This document shows positions 5,859 to 8,793 of a stretch of 8,793 nucleotides of DNA, one piece after another. Each line of letters begins with the position of its first letter. Position 1 is the stretch's first letter. The notes beneath the pieces are model-generated. The model was given only the letters and a program-made list of their open reading frames with translations. It had not been told where the DNA came from and ran no database searches. The DNA is taken from NCBI GenBank assembly GCA_011049295.1, contig DSCA01000119.1, positions 1 to 8,793 on the forward strand, read 5' to 3'. A program made the position numbers and the translations under genes. Source of the stretch: Thermoplasmatales archaeon (lineage in GTDB: Archaea; Thermoplasmatota; E2; UBA202; DSCA01).

Positions 5859-7439
5859 ATGGACGACAATGCCCGTGACTATGAACTGGTAACCAATGCC
5901 GCCGGTCGCCTGGTTCCCACCCGGGTGAACGGCCGCCCCGTGGAGCCCTACCAGGGCGTCTATGCCCATCGGCCGTCGGGCCGCACCGCCGCCCCGCCCA
6001 TTCCCACCTGCGCCCAGTACCCCCGGGACGGCAACAAGGTGGTGGCCGACCTCCAGACGGCGCTGCGGCGCTGCGGCCTGCGGGACGGGATGACCATCTC
6101 CACTCATCATCATTTTCGCAACGGCGACGTGGTTGCCAACCAGGTTTTCGACCTGGCTGCCGGGATGGGCGTCCGGGAGTTGCGGTGGTTTCCCTCTGCC
6201 TCCTTTCCCTGTCATGAGCCCGTCATCCGGCACATGGACAGCGGGGTGGTCCACCACATCGAGGGGAGCCTCAACGGCCCGCTGGGTGAGTACTGCTCGC
6301 GGGGAAAGATGGCCGGCATGGGTGTTTTGCGCTCCCACGGCGGCCGCTACCGGGCCATTCAGGACGGGGATGCGCACATAGACATCGCGGTTCTGGCTGC
6401 CCCCGCCGCCGACGCCTTCGGCAACGCCAACGGGCTGTATGGTCCTTCGGCCTGCGGCCCCCTGGGGTACACCCACGCCGACTACCGCTATGCAGACCGG
6501 GTCATCGTGGTCACCGACAACCTGGTGGAGTGGCCCTGTCACCCCTGGGACATCATCGGCAATTACGTGGACTACGTGGTGGTTCAGGACAGCGTGGGCA
6601 ACCCGAACAAAATCGTGTCCGGGGGGACCACCGAAATCACCACCGACCCGGAGCGCCTGCGGATGGCGGAGACAGTGGCCCATTTTCTTGACCATGCGGG
6701 GCTGCTGCACGACGGTTTCAACTTTCAGGCCGGGGCCGGGGGCACCTCCCTGGCCTTCGTCAAATTTTTACGGGACCTTTTACAGGAAAAGGGTATGCGG
6801 GCCCGGGCCATGTCCGGGGGCACCACCGGCTTCCTGGTGGACATCCTGGAGGAGGGCATGGCCGACTACATCCTGGACGGCCAGAGCTTTGACCTGGAGG
6901 CCATCCGCAGCCTGCGGGACAACCCCCGCCATCTCGCCTACGACGTGATGCAGGCCTACAACTTTCACGCCAAGGGAAACAGCACCTTCATGATGGACGC
7001 CATCGTGCTGGGGGCCACCGAGGTGGACGTGGACTTCAACGCCAACGTGGTCACCCATTCCGACGGCAAGCTGCTCCACGGCATAGGCGGCTGGCAGAAC
7101 AGCCTGTTTGCCCAGTGCACCATTCTCACCATTCCCGCCCTGCGCCGGGGCACCCCCATGATTCGCGACCGGGTAACCACCCTGGTGGGGCCCGGCGAGC
7201 TCGTCGACGTGGTGGTCACCGAGCGGGGGATCGCCATCAACCCCCGCCGCACCGACCTCGTGGAGGCCACCTCCCACTCCGACCTGCCCATTCGTCCTCT
7301 CCGGGAACTCAAGGAGGAGGCCGAGGACATCTGCGGCTGTACCGCGCCTGAAGCGGAGCTCACCCGCCGGGTGGTGGCGGTGGTGGAATGGGTGGACGGC
7401 ACCGTTCTGGACAGCATCTGGCAGCTGCCAGAGGACTAG
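5859..7439 (+). CDS. citF: Citrate lyase alpha subunit (citrate CoA-transferase) homologue
   Basis: In bacterial citrate lyase the alpha subunit moves the acyl carrier from acetate to citrate, after which the beta subunit (CitE) cleaves citryl-ACP. The 526 residues from the ATG match CitF along the whole length. Visible family blocks are the N-terminal LVPTRVNGRPVEPYQGVYA, STHHHFRNGD (81-90), DAFGNANGLYGPSACG (185-200), NFQAGAGGTSLA (288-299), SGGTTGFLVD (319-328), DFNANVVTHSDG (392-403) and VVTERGIAINPRR (452-464). The two CoA-transferase halves therefore appear intact. No citE, citD (acyl carrier), citC, citG or citX gene is adjacent: upstream is a microprotein and downstream a convergent protease. 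It may work with partners elsewhere or act directly on CoA esters; true citrate specificity is not shown. Its leader has TATA and AGGAGG signals. The upstream Lrp-type protein is a possible regulator, by position only. Confidence 0.92.
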   Translation: MDDNARDYELVTNAAGRLVPTRVNGRPVEPYQGVYAHRPSGRTAAPPIPTCAQYPRDGNKVVADLQTALRRCGLRDGMTISTHHHFRNGDVVANQVFDLAAGMGVRELRWFPSASFPCHEPVIRHMDSGVVHHIEGSLNGPLGEYCSRGKMAGMGVLRSHGGRYRAIQDGDAHIDIAVLAAPAADAFGNANGLYGPSACGPLGYTHADYRYADRVIVVTDNLVEWPCHPWDIIGNYVDYVVVQDSVGNPNKIVSGGTTEITTDPERLRMAETVAHFLDHAGLLHDGFNFQAGAGGTSLAFVKFLRDLLQEKGMRARAMSGGTTGFLVDILEEGMADYILDGQSFDLEAIRSLRDNPRHLAYDVMQAYNFHAKGNSTFMMDAIVLGATEVDVDFNANVVTHSDGKLLHGIGGWQNSLFAQCTILTIPALRRGTPMIRDRVTTLVGPGELVDVVVTERGIAINPRRTDLVEATSHSDLPIRPLRELKEEAEDICGCTAPEAELTRRVVAVVEWVDGTVLDSIWQLPED

Positions 7440-7459
7440 GTCGACCCTCTGAGCACCTG

Positions 7460-8793
7460 TTACCATCCGCTGTCAAAGTTGGTCAGGTCGAGGTCGTTCC
7501 AGTCGTTCCAGTCGTTCATTCCCCGGGAGCCGTCAGAGTAGTCCACCAGGACGTAGGTGTAGCCGTAGTTCATGCAGCTCTTGTAGGGCCGATATTTCCA
7601 GTAGTCCAGGGTCCAGGGATACATGGTGTTGGGGTTGTCCACACCCGGGTTGTATATGTCGAGGGAGTGCCCGGTTTCGTGCATGTACACGCTGGCGTAG
7701 ACCACGGCGGGGTCGACGAAAAACAATTGCTGGCATTTTTCCTCGATGTATTTGGAGGAAATCTGCCACATGTCTCTCCGCACCGCAAATCCATTGAATC
7801 CTGCGTCGTAGACAATGACGCTGTAGTGGAACACCCCCTGCCTCCAGCTGTTGTCTCCGTTGTGCAGGAAATAGTTGGTGTAGTATTCCTCGCTCAACTC
7901 CCCCCTCCCGGTGGTTTCTATGTCAAAGGGCAGGATCTCTCCGCCTCCCATGCAGCCGTCATCGAGGTGATAAACGATGTTCTGCCGGTTGTAGGCGGTC
8001 CGCAGCAGCTCTTTTGATGCCTCGGGAAGAAGGCTGGCGGAGATTCCGTCAGATGATGCATCCATCTGGTCCAGCTCGATGAACAGATCCTTTCGGAAGG
8101 GGTCGGAGCCCCACTGCGAGGTCAGGTACTCCTCCACGTTGCTCAGGCCGTCGTTGTCGGGGTCCAGACTGGCGTGGTCATCCCACACGAAGGGGTCATA
8201 CATCCAGACATGGTCGACGGTGTCCCGTCCCCAGTGCCGGCGGAAGCTGTGGCCCCATCTGTGCTCCCATTCGATGGGCACTCCGTCGCCGTCGGCGTCC
8301 TCCCCCCGGTTGTCTGTCTCCGGGTCGGTGCCGTACACGTTGACCTCCGTCCAGTAGGGTATGCCGTCGCCGTCGTAGTCGTTTTGGTAGATGTCGAACC
8401 ACAGCTCGCAGTCCTGGTTGCTCTGGTATATACTGTTGTCGTCGCAGCCGTTTGCCCGGCCGTAGCCGCTGGGGTCGGGGTCTCCCCAGTAGCTCTGGTG
8501 TTGTATGTAGTCGTCTCCGAACCAGTGACCCGATTTTATGCTGTACCAGAGCGTGACCTCACGGGTGCCGGGATAGGTGTCGTCATTGTTGCTGATGTCG
8601 CACAGCGTATCAATCCCCGGGTTGGCATCCCACATCTGGATGGTGATGTTGACCAGCTCCACGTCGTCGGGAACGTCCAGCGTGGCCGACCACTCCGGCT
8701 CGTACACGTACTTCTGGTTTTTCCAGACGGGGCTGGTAAACTCCTGGCCGTTGATGAACACCTTGACGTAAAAATCAGGGTCGCTGGCCACAT
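7460..8793 (-). CDS. Probable secreted calcium-repeat metalloprotease (HExxH), N-terminus cut by window edge
   Basis: The frame is open to the right edge, so the true start and any signal peptide lie outside; the first codon here is GTG and need not be the start. Residues are numbered from it. Residues 1-95 look like a C2-like beta domain (DFYVKVFINGQEF, QMWDANPGID). Three calcium-binding, thrombospondin type 3-like repeats follow: DYDGDGIPYWTEVNVYGTDP (138-157), DADGDGVPIEWEHRWG (165-180) and DPDNDGLSNVEEY (210-222). The C-terminal part (about 236-443) carries the zinc motif HETGH (371-375) within YASVYMHETGHSLDIYNPG and a Met-turn-like SCMNYG (405-410), as in metzincin-type peptidases. However, the usual third ligand (H or D six residues after the second His) is Asn381; Asp378 or Asp385 may take over. 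The Asp-rich repeats suit an extracellular, calcium-stabilised enzyme. The tail NDWNDWNDLDL contains a short repeat. It converges with citF with 20 bases between. Substrate unknown. Confidence 0.8.
   Translation of the reverse strand, partial: VASDPDFYVKVFINGQEFTSPVWKNQKYVYEPEWSATLDVPDDVELVNITIQMWDANPGIDTLCDISNNDDTYPGTREVTLWYSIKSGHWFGDDYIQHQSYWGDPDPSGYGRANGCDDNSIYQSNQDCELWFDIYQNDYDGDGIPYWTEVNVYGTDPETDNRGEDADGDGVPIEWEHRWGHSFRRHWGRDTVDHVWMYDPFVWDDHASLDPDNDGLSNVEEYLTSQWGSDPFRKDLFIELDQMDASSDGISASLLPEASKELLRTAYNRQNIVYHLDDGCMGGGEILPFDIETTGRGELSEEYYTNYFLHNGDNSWRQGVFHYSVIVYDAGFNGFAVRRDMWQISSKYIEEKCQQLFFVDPAVVYASVYMHETGHSLDIYNPGVDNPNTMYPWTLDYWKYRPYKSCMNYGYTYVLVDYSDGSRGMNDWNDWNDLDLTNFDSGW
7493..7519. 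repeat. 9-base tandem repeat, three copies, within the protease C-terminus
   Basis: GTCGTTCCA occurs at 7493-7501 and 7502-7510, with an imperfect third copy GTCGTTCAT at 7511-7519. On the minus strand the copies encode MNDWNDWND near the C-terminus. The unit is a whole number of codons, so copy-number change would keep the frame. Confidence 0.85.

Noticed and set aside
5832..6710. A 292-codon minus-strand open frame opposite citF
   Set aside because: It is a shadow of the CitF coding sequence; its composition follows the complementary codons and no family is recognisable.
8536..8793. Minus-strand ATG at 8793 as the start of a gene at the right edge
   Set aside because: It belongs to a different frame from the protease and gives a Ser/Thr/Pro/Arg-rich shadow product; the protease frame itself continues past the edge.

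Overview
The window looks like chromosomal DNA from a GC-rich archaeon. Three things point there: a fused ThiD-ThiN thiamine protein (ThiN is the archaeal-type thiamine phosphate synthase), A/T-rich TATA boxes about 25-28 bases upstream of most start codons with no Shine-Dalgarno site between (leaderless genes), and oligo-T tracts after genes in place of hairpin terminators. A euryarchaeal lineage, perhaps Thermoplasmata-like, fits the gene content, but I cannot fix the lineage from sequence alone.

Layout, left to right. Positions 1-113 carry a perfect GC-rich hairpin and flank that resemble the right end of an IS200/IS605-type element whose body would lie before the window. Positions 149-197 hold a second, long-loop inverted repeat. 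A small stand-alone ATP-cone protein (222-503, minus) is divergent from thiDN (645-1973, plus), which is followed after 26 bases by hypF (2000-4270, plus), apparently with its own TATA box. hypF converges with a membrane protein of the UPF0316/DUF2179 type (4280-4882, minus). That gene is divergent from a GTG-started Lrp/AsnC regulator (4981-5436, plus). A 41-residue charged microprotein (5590-5715, plus) and a citrate lyase alpha-subunit homologue (5859-7439, plus) follow, both with Shine-Dalgarno leaders. The last gene (7460 to beyond 8793, minus) is the C-terminal part of a calcium-repeat, HExxH-containing probable secreted metalloprotease that converges with citF.

Functionally this is mostly a row of independently promoted single genes: thiamine synthesis, [NiFe]-hydrogenase cyanation (HypF), a nucleotide-sensing ATP-cone, a transcription regulator, an orphan CoA-transferase-like CitF and a secreted protease. 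I see no CRISPR array, tRNA, rRNA or obvious defence operon. The best leads for something undescribed are the 41-residue microprotein, the orphan CitF, and the protease, whose zinc motif lacks the usual third ligand. The mix of leaderless and leadered starts is clear and testable.
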